DNA from: CAZJRB01 sp964547995
Lineage (GTDB): Bacteria; Planctomycetota; Planctomycetia; Pirellulales; Thermoguttaceae
Direction: 5' to 3'
Assembly (NCBI GenBank): GCA_964547995.1
Contig: CAZJRB010000036.1
Span: 1-56,622, forward strand
Length of the DNA: 56,622 bases
This document shows positions 41,689-50,477 of the stretch, piece by piece. Under the pieces are notes generated by a model that was not told the DNA's origin, made no database searches, and saw only the letters and a list, made by a program, of their open reading frames with translations. The stretch's first letter is position 1; each line of letters starts with the position of its first letter. Both the position numbers and the translations under genes were made by a program.

Positions 41689-41763
41689 TGGTTGACATCC
41701 GCAAGAATCCCGTCGCGGGGTGACTGAGGCGTGCACTGGTAGGCGTTGCCTCCGGCCAATTCG

Positions 41764-41792
41764 CGGACGGCACACGGAGTGTGCCTGCTACT
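41764..41792. repeat. 29-bp hairpin repeat, copy 2
   Basis: It is identical to 10605-10633, with the GGCACAC-GGA-GTGTGCC stem-loop. Confidence 0.8.
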
Positions 41793-41858
41793 CTTTTGCA
41801 GTTGGTGTCTCCCACCGCAACCCGTTGAATAACAGAAACTTGCGATGTGTTGCTTTCG

Positions 41859-41893
41859 TTTGTCCCAGTTACTGAGACATTCACTGGGACAAA
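41859..41893. repeat. inverted repeat near the integrase, candidate attachment region
   Basis: TTTGTCCCAGT (41859-41869) and ACTGGGACAAA (41883-41893) are perfect 11-bp inverted arms around a 13-base centre that itself contains ACTGAGAC. Its place about 190 bp beyond the integrase stop makes it a candidate core or arm site; no second copy was found in the window. Confidence 0.4.
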
Positions 41894-42078
41894 CCCGTTT
41901 CGCTGACATCGCGTGGATGGCCGTGGTCGGTGTCGTCGTCGACGTCCTGTCGCCCATGGCGGTTGCCATCAGCCGCAATGTCGTTGGGTTGGTCTCAGTC
42001 AAGAATGTCATGGTTCTACACTCGTTGCCCGGTTCGTGGCAGACGCCGGGGTAAGATTAACAAAAAACACAAGGTAGA

Positions 42079-43299
42079 CTATGCAGCCTCAATCGGAGGA
42101 TCCTCCTCATCCTCCTCGGCTAGAAATTCGATTTGCGCCATTCTACGCTGAGCGTCCTCGTTTCTCAAGTGCCGATAACGCTCAACCATCCTGCTGTTGG
42201 CATGGCCCAGCCATTCTCTGATTTCTCCTTCCGAGGCACCTCCAAGAAATGCTTGGCTGCAGAAGAAGTGTCTGAAACTGTGGAGTCGGCCGTGCTCGAA
42301 GCCGTTCTCGCCGGCCGGCGTGGGGAATTCATTCTTAAGCGGTTCGATTACTTCACGGATGAAGAGTTTCAACACCCGTCCAGGACAAAGTGCTTTCCCA
42401 TTCGCATCACGGAAAACAAATCCACTGGAATTAGGCCCCAGACTCTCAATCGCTTTCCGAAGGCGAGGATGGATGGGGATCGAGCGTGAGCGGCGACCCT
42501 TCGTGGTTCTTGCCGTCCCTGCCTTTCCTTTTCGGCGGCTTGATCGCTCGTCCGCAATGTGGATCATCCCCGATTCAAGATGGATGTCGCTCCAGCGAAG
42601 GCCGACAAGTTCACTTATCCGAACGCCCAGGTGTGCCAAGGCGAGGATCACGTGCCCCAACCACTTCAAGTGCGGGCTGATAGTGCAGTGCTTCACCATC
42701 CTTGAGACTTCATCCGAAGAGTAGCAGTACGTGTCGCTGTCTTGGGGTCGGCGAAGCCGGAGTTTGATTTCGCAGTCAGCAGGTAGCTTCTTCTCCTCAA
42801 TCAGCCACTTGACCAGCGATTTCACCGTCTGCAGTTCAAGGCAAACGGTGCTGGCCGCGTGTTTCTTGCCGAGCCATTTGCTGAATCTCTGAACCATTCC
42901 CTTGTCGAATTCGTTCCACACAGTAACACCATGTTGAGAACAGAACTCGATGTGATTATCACGAATGCTCTCGTAGCGTCGGAGGGTGGGTGGCGAAACA
43001 CCGCTGAGTACCTCGCCGCGATCGCTGTGCTCGAGATACAGTCTCCAACCATCGCTGATAGAAACCAACTCTGTTGAATCGAGTACGCTGGCATCGGCCA
43101 ATCCCAACTCGACGGCCTTCTGTCGATCGAGTTGCTTGAGCCGTTCCAGCGCCTCGTCACGATCTCGGGTCCCAAGGGAGTGCTTGCCGAGGTTGCGTTT
43201 CCCCCCGCGGCCATCCGCGTAGTAGACTCCGTTGCGACGAAAAAGTCCCCAGATGAAGTACTCGCAGGCGATTGGGGGTTCGTTGGGTTTTCGCGGCAT
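42079..43299 (-). CDS. tyrosine recombinase (phage/island integrase)
   Basis: The 406-residue protein has an N-terminal arm-type region, a SAM-like DNA-binding domain (about 80-170) and the catalytic domain. The Arg of GVRISELVGLRW, His340 and Arg343 in HSFRH, His366 in LGH and nucleophile Tyr375 in VERYRH complete the active site. It should integrate and excise the surrounding element. The ATG at 43299 has AAGGAG eight bases upstream. An excisionase-like gene ends 12 bp before it on the same strand. The gene has a lower GC content than the flanking chromosome by eye, which fits transfer. Confidence 0.92.
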   Translation of the reverse strand: MPRKPNEPPIACEYFIWGLFRRNGVYYADGRGGKRNLGKHSLGTRDRDEALERLKQLDRQKAVELGLADASVLDSTELVSISDGWRLYLEHSDRGEVLSGVSPPTLRRYESIRDNHIEFCSQHGVTVWNEFDKGMVQRFSKWLGKKHAASTVCLELQTVKSLVKWLIEEKKLPADCEIKLRLRRPQDSDTYCYSSDEVSRMVKHCTISPHLKWLGHVILALAHLGVRISELVGLRWSDIHLESGMIHIADERSSRRKGKAGTARTTKGRRSRSIPIHPRLRKAIESLGPNSSGFVFRDANGKALCPGRVLKLFIREVIEPLKNEFPTPAGENGFEHGRLHSFRHFFCSQAFLGGASEGEIREWLGHANSRMVERYRHLRNEDAQRRMAQIEFLAEEDEEDPPIEAA

Positions 43300-43311
43300 A
43301 TTGTTCGCTCC

Positions 43312-43743
43312 TTATTTAGTATTGTTGTTGCTTGAGTTAGCCCCTCGCATCCAGGCCGGACGTGGACCGGAACGGGGCGGCGACAGGTTGTTAAAGGATT
43401 CTAATGCGTCCTGTTCGGTCGAGGACGCTCTATGCGAATCTCTTGACGCAAATGAATCAATCGCGTCCGTGTCGATACTTACTCGCCTCTCGACCCCGTC
43501 ATCAGGCACGGCTGTCTGGTTGTGGTGAAGCCGTAGTGCATCCCGAGGAATGAGCACACGACAGCGGTGTCCGCCCGGCTGTATCTTTGGCAATTGGCCA
43601 TTGGCGAGATATCGCCGGACCGTTGACAGGGAAAGTCCACTCAATTTCATGAACTCGACGGGGGTGAGGTAGTAATGCTCACCGGGACTGCTGTCATCGG
43701 CATCAGATTGAGTGGCTTCGGGATGTTTCTTACGAGGTTTCAA
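43312..43743 (-). CDS. excisionase-like helix-turn-helix protein
   Basis: The 143-residue protein has a MerR/Xis-type winged helix: YLTPVEFMKLSGLSLSTVRR, then YLANGQLPKIQPGGHRCRVL, then IPRDAL. It is followed by a Ser/Asp-rich disordered tail. The DNA-binding part and its position 12 bp upstream of the integrase support a role in controlling excision direction or integrase expression. Confidence 0.75.
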   Translation of the reverse strand: MKPRKKHPEATQSDADDSSPGEHYYLTPVEFMKLSGLSLSTVRRYLANGQLPKIQPGGHRCRVLIPRDALRLHHNQTAVPDDGVERRVSIDTDAIDSFASRDSHRASSTEQDALESFNNLSPPRSGPRPAWMRGANSSNNNTK

Positions 43744-43890
43744 TGCGAGTCTGTCCGCATATCACGGAGTCGGGAAGTCTCGTGGCACCGGTGATACTCA
43801 CCGCCACCAGGACACCCGTGCATTTTCCCAGAAACCTGCGTGCAACTCTAAGGGAATAGACTGGGAGTTGACTGGGAGTTGACTGGAAAC

Positions 43891-44520
43891 TCAGAAACGT
43901 TCCCAGATGATAGCGTCGCCGCCCCCTTGCGACCGAAATCGGATTCTTTCCAGGGAGCGATTAAGAGACCGAAGAGTCTCGTGGAGTTGCTGCTGCCCAT
44001 ATGGCAGGACATTGTCGATGCGGGCTGGCCAGCCAGCGGCCTCGAATGCATCGAGAAGTTGATGAATATTTGAGGGGTCCCGCAGCACGCGGACGTGACG
44101 AATAACACGACCTTCAAACAACAACTCCCCAGTGTCCGCCCGCCAGATGGGCCGATCGGATGGAGGTTTGGGGGGAGCAGACTGTAGGTCGAGTTCACGC
44201 CGTAGCCAATCTGCCGTCTCTTCGCTCATCAACTTTAGGCCGAGTGCCACCTCGATGACTGCCTGTTCGAGGCAAACCCCACGAGCCTGCATCCACATGC
44301 GGATGGTGCCCAAACGAGGCCAACACGTTTCAAGGTCACCACCGAGTCGTTGCCGATCTTCCTCCGTGAACAAATGCCGCCACATACGCTCAGCAGCTAC
44401 CGCGGCCCGTACGCGATGTCGAGCCGTGTTCAATTCGTTGGCTACATCACGAGAGATATGCCGTCCCCGCGAATCGGTAATGATGTCTTCCTCTGGCAGG
44501 GAATCGTCAGACATGGCCAT
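43891..44520 (-). CDS. hypothetical protein of integrase-associated type
   Basis: The 209-residue protein is not similar to a characterised family that I can name. The N-terminal half is helical (RDVANELNTARHRVRAAVAAERM). The C-terminal half contains the segment VIRHVRVLRDPSNIHQLLDAF, AAGWPARIDN and SLNRSLERIRFRSQGGG. I recall similar C-terminal segments in small planctomycete proteins, where they may bind DNA or a nucleotide. It is 147 bp upstream of the excisionase-like gene on the same strand, so it probably belongs to the element. Confidence 0.5.
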   Translation of the reverse strand: MAMSDDSLPEEDIITDSRGRHISRDVANELNTARHRVRAAVAAERMWRHLFTEEDRQRLGGDLETCWPRLGTIRMWMQARGVCLEQAVIEVALGLKLMSEETADWLRRELDLQSAPPKPPSDRPIWRADTGELLFEGRVIRHVRVLRDPSNIHQLLDAFEAAGWPARIDNVLPYGQQQLHETLRSLNRSLERIRFRSQGGGDAIIWERF

Positions 44521-44926
44521 CCCTCGACCTTGCAGGTGTAGGCGTCACATCGATAAATGCATCCAGTAGAAAGCGCACAAGTATTCGCAAGGGCTTTCCA
44601 GCCACTTCGGGACGTCAACGGAAATCGGAACACAGTTGAGAATCGGGGCGCGCTTCCATTACATCAAACTCTCCTTTCCGGTATCACACTATACCGATGC
44701 AAGCCAATCCTTGGACGATGAAGCTCGGCAAGGCCTTTTCTCTGATGGCCGGACGCTACGATTGTAGCATGGACGCAAGCCCCTGATAGCACACCGCATA
44801 CAATCCTATTTATTATGCCGCAAAAACCGCAAGAATTTAGCTTCTTCTATAGGTGACTTTGAACGGGAGTGGCCACCCTGCATGCCCGCCCACAAGGACA
44901 GTGTCGCGATGAGGATACCGCCCAAC
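44521..44926. other. AT-richer spacer within the island
   Basis: No gene is seen in about 400 bp. The middle (about 44680-44870) is lower in GC than the surroundings. It holds promoter-like AT stretches such as TATCACACTATACC, which could serve the minus-strand genes below 44520. Confidence 0.4.
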
Positions 44927-45577
44927 TCAACCCGTCGTCTCAGCTCGCCCTAACATCGGAGTGCCCTCCTGCCCCCTGAAGGGTGTGCCGGGCCAAGGGC
45001 ATGGGTAGCCCTGAAACCTGTCGATTTTGAGCGACCTAGCCGAGTTTCGGACCAGTTTCGGGCGCTTGTTGACCTGTGCCGAAAGCTTCACAAGCTGATC
45101 CAACACGTAAGCCCGGTCGGTAGTACTTAGGAGTTTGAGCTTTCCGCCAGGTGCCTTCTGTGTATCTTTCGCATCGAGCATCGCCTGCAATAACTGCTTT
45201 CCTTCTCCAGACGGCTCGGGTGCCGCCAGTTGGCCGGGCAATGGGGCAACAGTTTTCGTGTTAGAATGCGCCTGCCTGGCCACCACTTGTGCATGTATGA
45301 CACCAGACTCCACGAGCGCGTAGACGCGATCTCGATGAGCTTTCAGTTCAGCTTCGGTGAATTTGTTTCCTTTGGGGTGTTTTGGATCGTACGCACCAAT
45401 TTCCTGGTGGCAGTCGAAACAAACAGGAATTCCGTTGCTTTCATCATTCGACCCGCCTTTGTTCTCGTCGACTATGTGAGCTGCCTCAATGTTTACTCCA
45501 CACTGCTTCAGGCAAAGGCAACAAAGGCGCCCACATTTGATAAACATGCGTGCTTTGGTATTCTGTGCAAACGTCAT
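44927..45577 (-). CDS. HNH endonuclease-like protein
   Basis: The 216-residue protein has an HNH core in its first 60 residues: CCLCLKQC with Cys19 and Cys22, AHI with His34 (the catalytic His position), Asn48, and CFDCHQE with Cys53, Cys56 and His57. The two CxxC pairs should hold a structural zinc. The rest (about 75-216) has no recognised domain and contains a helical stretch (DRAYVLDQLVKLSAQVNKRPKL). It follows the HsdS-like pseudogene by 17 bp on the same strand, so it was probably part of a restriction or defence operon. The ATG at 45577 has GAGG upstream. Confidence 0.75.
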   Translation of the reverse strand: MTFAQNTKARMFIKCGRLCCLCLKQCGVNIEAAHIVDENKGGSNDESNGIPVCFDCHQEIGAYDPKHPKGNKFTEAELKAHRDRVYALVESGVIHAQVVARQAHSNTKTVAPLPGQLAAPEPSGEGKQLLQAMLDAKDTQKAPGGKLKLLSTTDRAYVLDQLVKLSAQVNKRPKLVRNSARSLKIDRFQGYPCPWPGTPFRGQEGTPMLGRAETTG

Positions 45578-45594
45578 GTTCTTGACCTCATACG

Positions 45595-46425
45595 CTAGAA
45601 TCGAACAATGAACTTGTTGCGGACTCGAAACTGGCCGCTTTCCTCACAAGCAGCAACGATGTCATCCGTGGTCAGCGACTCGCTAACGGAGGCATCGAGA
45701 TACTTACCGATCCGATCGATAGGCAGGTAGGTCTGCCCACTGGAGAACGGGGCCATGACATTCCGATCAAGGGAAGCCATGAAACCGGCACCATCAGCGG
45801 TTGCTGAGCATCGTCGAGGACCGACTGCGGGACGACCACGGGGGCCGCCGAGATGTTGCCCACTGTGGGAACGAGCAGAGATTCGGTATTGATGCTGAAG
45901 TATCTTTTGGCCGAAGTCTTTTGCACATCGCAATCATTACTGGCCTGGCTAACAGGAAGCGCCAAGTACCAGTCAGTCCGAAGATCATCGGAATTGATCG
46001 TGAAGCCCGGCATCTGGTCGAGAAGGTCGGTGTTGGCTCGGTGGCCCGCAAGATCGACAGCATCAGTAAGTCTTCGCAGTCCACGAACCCGAAGTCGTCC
46101 TTCCCGCCGGATCGAATAACGTTCGACATCCTGCCAGGACCACGCACGTAGCGTGTCGATGTCGTCGACCCAGAACGTATGCCTGTAAAGTGTCTCAATG
46201 GGCGCTCTCTCTAACACGATCCCCGCTTCGCCACGGACATGTTCGATCTGCTGCCGAGCCTCGCTCATAAGTCGACCGGCTTGGTCGATCAGATCGCCCA
46301 CGGCGGTAAAGTCGAACTCGGTGGGTGAGGGAACCGGGATTTCGGCCAACTGCTGCAGCGTCAGACTGACCGTCCGACTGCCCGTGAACAATTCCGACAT
46401 CCAATGGCGGACGTGCCGGGTAGGG
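45595..46425 (-). pseudogene. frameshifted, 5'-truncated HsdS-like specificity subunit
   Basis: Reading from 46425 downwards the frame gives the end of one target-recognition domain (LQQLAEIPVPSP, then IDQAGRLMSEARQQIEHV). A second domain begins (DDLRTDWYLALP, then SLLVPTVGNIS). Near 45770-45800 the frame changes, and the other frame continues FMASLDRNVMAPFSSGQTYLPIDR to the stop at 45595. This is the pattern of type I restriction specificity subunits or related methylase TRDs. The 5' part is replaced by the transposase remnant. No hsdM or hsdR is in the window. Confidence 0.6.
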
Positions 46426-47193
46426 GCGATGCACATCGTGAGCGCCTGGGCGTCGGATCACGGCATCACCTTGGGGCAGGTGGCGACCGAGGAGAAATCC
46501 AACGAGATTACCGCCATCCCGCAGTTGCTGGAGATCATCGACGTGGAGGACGGTGTCGTCACGATCGACGCCGCGGGATGCCAGAAGAATATCGCCGCAC
46601 AGATTGTCCAGGACGGGGGCGACTACGTGCTGGCACTGAAGGGGAACCAGGGCAAGATTTTCGATGACGTGCGATTGCTGATGGACTGCTCCATCCGAGA
46701 CGGCTTTGCGGACTGTCCGGTCAGCCATTACGTCGAGGCCGAGGAAGGACATGGACGAGTAGAAGAGCGCCAGTACTACCAGATGACCGCTCCCAGTTGG
46801 CTTCACGGGCGTTCGGACTGGGAAGGTCTGAAGACCATTGGCGCAGCCGTGCGAGTCTACAAAGAAAAGGGCATCCAGAAGTCCGATACGCGTTACTACT
46901 TGAGCAGCCTGCGTCGGAATGGCAAGCGGTTCGCCAATGCGGTCAGGGACCATTGGGCCATCGAAAACACCCTGCACTGGTCCCTGGACATGACGTACCG
47001 CGAAGACGAAAGCCGGGTTCGTCATCGGACATTTACACAAAACCTATCCTGGCTACGCCGCTTCACCTTGAGCCTGATCAAGCAACATCCGGGCAAGGAA
47101 AGTAACATCATGAAGCGTCGCATGGCCGGCTGGAGTGTTGCCTTCTTGATGCAAATCCTTACTGCTAAACACACTTAGTGTGCGCTGGCCCTG
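46426..47193 (+). pseudogene. 5'-truncated ISAs1-family transposase with right IS end
   Basis: The frame to 47178 encodes about 250 residues of an ISAs1-type DDE transposase: MHIVSAWASDHGITLGQV, EKSNEITAIPQLL, TIDAAGCQ, LKGNQG, and the C-terminal DHWAIENTLHWSLDMTYRED. The first 100 or more residues are missing. The junction with the HsdS-like pseudogene is near 46405-46430. The sequence TGGCCCTG ending about 47193 fits an ISAs1 terminal repeat and abuts a broken gene. Confidence 0.75.
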
Positions 47194-47368
47194 CCATCCG
47201 GCACTGGTTCGGACCAATCTCAAAAACCGGTTTGTTGCCGTCGAGGACCAATTGGAAGGCCGGCGGCGGCTGGTCATCCGCATCTGCAGGGCTGACAAGC
47301 AGCGCCGCGGCGAAAGCGGCCAGAACCGCCAGAAACGTGACTTCAGCGTGCATCAATTTCAAGGACAT
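47194..47368 (-). pseudogene. 5' end of a secreted-protein gene cut by the ISAs1 element
   Basis: An excellent ribosome-binding site (GAGGAG) precedes the ATG at 47368. The first 58 residues include a signal peptide (MSLKLMHAEVTFLAVLAAF) and then FQLVLDGNKPVFEIGPNQCR before the reading frame enters the IS end. It lies 36 bp downstream of the GH32-like gene on the same strand, so it was the next gene of the polysaccharide operon. Confidence 0.7.
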
Positions 47369-47404
47369 CGCTCTCCTCTTGGATCAGGGATGAACTTCCA
47401 CCCA

Positions 47405-48862
47405 TCAATCCCCCTCCTTGAAATGGTGCAACAGGGGATTGCGGATCCTCGCGCGGTCGCCGGTTATCTCGATGGCCGCGCGGTGTGCCGACCGGTCGAA
47501 AACCCGCGTGCTCAGCGAGACATGGTCGTCGAAAAAGACCTCCATCATGCTGTCGCAGACAAAGATCCGCACCTTGACCGGTTTGCCGTCGACAACCGGA
47601 TGGTCCTTCTTGTTGAACGTGCCGCCGCCGGTCCTGGCCTGGCGAATGGCCACCTCGTCGGCCCCGGCGTCGAGGGCGATGCGATAGCCGCTCTCGAACG
47701 CCTCCGTGGTGCGCACCAGAAGGTCCACCCCGGACTCGGGGGAGGCCAGCACGATCTCCGCCTCGAAGTAGTAGTCCGGATTCTCCCCCGGCAGGTCCAG
47801 CAGCAGGGCCCCGCCGTCCTCCCCCGTGCAGCGGAACTCCCGCTTCTCGGCGTCGATGTCCCAGGCGCCCCGCAACGGGCGGGCACAGTCGAAGAGCGCC
47901 GCGTTGTGCGCCGGCGCGCGGATGGCGGCAATCAACTCCGGCAGCGGCCGCACACCAAGTTTCCCGGCGGCATTGAACACCAGTTCACGTCCCACGCCCA
48001 TGGGGCCAGCGTAACCGCTGATATTCCTCTCCGGCGTCTTGCGTTTGGTAAAGAACCCCCAGCTCAGCCGCCGCTTGCCGTCGTAGGCATGACGGGACGC
48101 CGCCGTGAAATAGGTGCTGTGATAGAAACCCGCATTCTCCCAGGGGCCGTGCAGCGAGCCGGCCTCGTAGACCCAGGTGTTGTGGTCCAGCAGGGTCAAG
48201 TGCCAGCGCCCCTTGCGCTCGAACACCTGGGGACAGCTGGCATGCGTCCGCAAACCGTCCTTGAAGATCGGATCTCGCTGTTCCCAGCTCAACAGGTCCT
48301 TCGATGTGAACAGCCCCACCGCGACCTTGTCGTCGCTGGTGGCCTCGACGAGCATCCACCAGCGTCGTTCGGCCTCGTTGAAGAACACGTAGCAATCGCG
48401 GAACTTCTTCTTGTGAAGCTGGTAGACCTTGTTGTCCGCCTTCGCGACGAGCCGGCTGTTCTTGAAATCGAACCGCCACGGGTTGTCGCTGACCACCAGC
48501 CGGATCGTCTGCGGCCCCGCGTCGGTATAGAACAGGTAGTACTTGCCGTCATGCCGCACGACGGTGCCGGTGGCGATCCGGTGGCCGACCATGGCCGGCG
48601 CGTGCTCGGTCCACTTGAGCAGGTCGGTGCTGGTCAGATGATAAACCTGCCGCAGGTCCGCGCTCAGGGTGTACACGTGCCACACGCCGTCCCAATAGGA
48701 CGGAAACGGATCACCGATTTCCTTGCCGCCCTGGGGCATGATGAACGGGTTGATGCTTGTATCATGCACGGCAACAGGCTTCGGCTGCTCGGCCCCGACT
48801 GAAATCGCGAACCCTGTCAGGACCATGAATGCGATGCATAAACGTTTGTGATTCGAACTCAT
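47405..48862 (-). CDS. secreted GH32-like glycoside hydrolase
   Basis: The 485-residue protein has a signal peptide (1-24) and a five-bladed propeller. The nucleophile-type Asp lies in GDPFPSYWDGVWHVYT and the RDC segment (FRDCYVFF) replaces the usual RDP of GH32. A C-terminal beta-sandwich has VRIFVCDSMMEVFFDD, typical of GH32. It may act on fructans or another polysaccharide; the altered RDP motif makes the substrate uncertain. The ATG at 48862 has GGAG seven bases upstream. It belongs to an operon with the sulfatase and the GH43/GH117-like gene, followed by the gene cut by ISAs1. Confidence 0.78.
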   Translation of the reverse strand: MSSNHKRLCIAFMVLTGFAISVGAEQPKPVAVHDTSINPFIMPQGGKEIGDPFPSYWDGVWHVYTLSADLRQVYHLTSTDLLKWTEHAPAMVGHRIATGTVVRHDGKYYLFYTDAGPQTIRLVVSDNPWRFDFKNSRLVAKADNKVYQLHKKKFRDCYVFFNEAERRWWMLVEATSDDKVAVGLFTSKDLLSWEQRDPIFKDGLRTHASCPQVFERKGRWHLTLLDHNTWVYEAGSLHGPWENAGFYHSTYFTAASRHAYDGKRRLSWGFFTKRKTPERNISGYAGPMGVGRELVFNAAGKLGVRPLPELIAAIRAPAHNAALFDCARPLRGAWDIDAEKREFRCTGEDGGALLLDLPGENPDYYFEAEIVLASPESGVDLLVRTTEAFESGYRIALDAGADEVAIRQARTGGGTFNKKDHPVVDGKPVKVRIFVCDSMMEVFFDDHVSLSTRVFDRSAHRAAIEITGDRARIRNPLLHHFKEGD

Positions 48863-48921
48863 CTTGTGTCTCCGGCCGCCAGCTTATCTCGATACGAGAT
48901 CGTTTTGTCCTTTGTTCCCCA

Positions 48922-48989
48922 ATGATTACTGATCACCGATCTGTTGACTGCTCTTTCCAAATTCACTGTCCACTGTCCACTGTCCACTG
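48922..48989. repeat. heptamer tandem repeat (TCCACTG units)
   Basis: The units GATTACT, GATCACC, GATCTGT start near 48924. TTCACTG and three TCCACTG units fill 48962-48989, still in 7-bp steps. The array sits between the sulfatase stop and the GH32-like gene. Confidence 0.75.
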
Positions 48990-49001
48990 CTGCATCCCCG
49001 G

Positions 49002-50468
49002 CTACTTCTTTTCGTTCCTTGGCACATCGTTCCACTCCACGCGTCGGTAGATCCAGTTCTTCGTTTCGTCAATCTTCCACGGCACTTCCTTCTCCGGTAG
49101 CCATTGTTTGTGCTTCTCGATGATCGTTGTGTACCGCGCTTCTTTGGCAACGTTGCGCAGCTCCCACGGATCGCTGTTGTGATCGTACAGCTCCTCGGAT
49201 CCGTCGCTGTAGCGGATGTAGCGCCAGCGGTCGGAGCGGACGGCGTGATTGCCGCGGCCCATGGTCATCACCGCCGGCCATTCCCAGGCCGCTTTCGGGT
49301 CTTTCAGCAACGGAACCAGGCTCCGGCCTTCGGCCTGTTTCGAGGCAGGCAGGCCGCACAGATCGACCAGCGTGGGATAGATATCCAGCAGGCTGACCGT
49401 TGCGTCGCACACCGAGCCCGGTTGCGCCACGCCCGGCGCAACAATAATGAACGGCACGTGGTTGGCCTTTTCCCACAGGGTGAACTTCACGCAGCTCTTC
49501 TTGTCGCCGAGATGATACCCGTGGTCGGACCAGAGCACGATGATGGTGTTGTCCGCCCGGCCGACGGCATCGAGCTTGTCGATCAGCCGCCCGACCATGC
49601 GGTCCGCGAAGTCGGCCGACGCTTGGTAGCACTGCACCATCTTCTTCAGGCTTCCGGGCGAGTTTACCGGCTGGCGGGTCGTATTCTCGTAAATGAAGTA
49701 CTCCTTCATGGCCATGTTGCGGGCGATCTCGGGCACGTCGTCCAGATCGTCTTCCGGCATGGCCGGCAGTCGTGTATCGTCGAACGGATAGCCCCGGAAC
49801 ACCTCCGGCGGGGCGTAGAACGGCAGGTGGGGCTTGAAGATGCCGGCCGCGAGGAACAGGGGCTTGTCCGTCCGCTGCTCCATGGTCTTTTCCACCCACT
49901 CGACGGTGTCCAGATCGATCATCTTCTGCGTGTGCTCGCCCCAGTCGAACCAGACCTTGGACAGGTGGCCGGTGCGGTAGCCGTTGTGGTTGTGCTCGGG
50001 TGCGCGGGCGGGCAGCATGTCGAAGAACTGCTCGAAAGACGGACGGTCCGGATGATCGGCCCCCGCTTCGCCGTGATGAAAGATCTTGCCCGCGCCGCGG
50101 GTCGCATAGCCGAACCGACAAAAGTAGCGAGGCAGGGTCACCGCCTCCGGAACCAGTCTGCGCCACGCGTCGTGGTTGCCGTACACGCCGCTGGTCGACG
50201 GGCGCAAGCCGGTGAGAATCGCCGCCCGCGACGGATTGCAGGCCGGGGCTGCACAGTAGGCGCGCCTGAAGAACATGCCCCGTTTCGCCAGCCGTTCCAG
50301 GTTCGGTGTCTTGATCGGATTGTCGGCGTCGAACAGCTTCAGCCAGTCGTTCATGTCATCGATGGCGATGAACAAGACATCGGGCTTGCCGAAGGCCTCC
50401 CCGCCCGGCGCTGCCAGCAAAGTGGCGCCAAGAAGACCGACGATTGTCGGGTAACTACGATGTTTCGT
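49002..50468 (-). CDS. secreted sulfatase with apparent ACG start
   Basis: The protein is a complete type I sulfatase with DD at 37-38, the formylglycine motif CNPSR at 77-81 and the later metal-site segment SDHGYHLGDKK. It resembles iduronate-2-sulfatase-like members (KIFHHGEAG, FKPHLPFYAP). The signal peptide KHRSYPTIVGLLGATLLAAPG is only reached if translation starts at the ACG at 50466-50468; no ATG, GTG or TTG lies between that codon and the in-frame stop just upstream. The TTG at 50420 would remove most of the signal. GGTAGG lies about ten bases before the ACG. Either ACG is used or an ATG has mutated. The gene follows the GH43/GH117-like stop by nine bases. Confidence 0.85.
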   Translation of the reverse strand, partial: TKHRSYPTIVGLLGATLLAAPGGEAFGKPDVLFIAIDDMNDWLKLFDADNPIKTPNLERLAKRGMFFRRAYCAAPACNPSRAAILTGLRPSTSGVYGNHDAWRRLVPEAVTLPRYFCRFGYATRGAGKIFHHGEAGADHPDRPSFEQFFDMLPARAPEHNHNGYRTGHLSKVWFDWGEHTQKMIDLDTVEWVEKTMEQRTDKPLFLAAGIFKPHLPFYAPPEVFRGYPFDDTRLPAMPEDDLDDVPEIARNMAMKEYFIYENTTRQPVNSPGSLKKMVQCYQASADFADRMVGRLIDKLDAVGRADNTIIVLWSDHGYHLGDKKSCVKFTLWEKANHVPFIIVAPGVAQPGSVCDATVSLLDIYPTLVDLCGLPASKQAEGRSLVPLLKDPKAAWEWPAVMTMGRGNHAVRSDRWRYIRYSDGSEELYDHNSDPWELRNVAKEARYTTIIEKHKQWLPEKEVPWKIDETKNWIYRRVEWNDVPRNEKK

Positions 50469-50477
50469 GAGCTGAAC

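Larger units (their letters stand above)
41689..42078. other. spacer between the zinc-ribbon gene and the integrase
   Basis: No reliable gene is seen in 390 bp. It contains copy 2 of the 29-bp hairpin repeat (41764-41792) and an 11-bp inverted repeat (41859-41893). Open frames on either strand cross these repeats and have no recognised domain. It borders the accessory island on the side of the integrase stop codon and is the likely place for an attachment site. Confidence 0.45.

Noticed and set aside
41859..41893. tRNA gene as integration site
   Set aside because: No cloverleaf can be formed around the inverted repeat or elsewhere in the spacer.
46198..46425. N-terminal 75 residues of the long transposase frame
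   Set aside because: They are the reverse reading of the HsdS-like pseudogene; true transposase homology starts near 46426.
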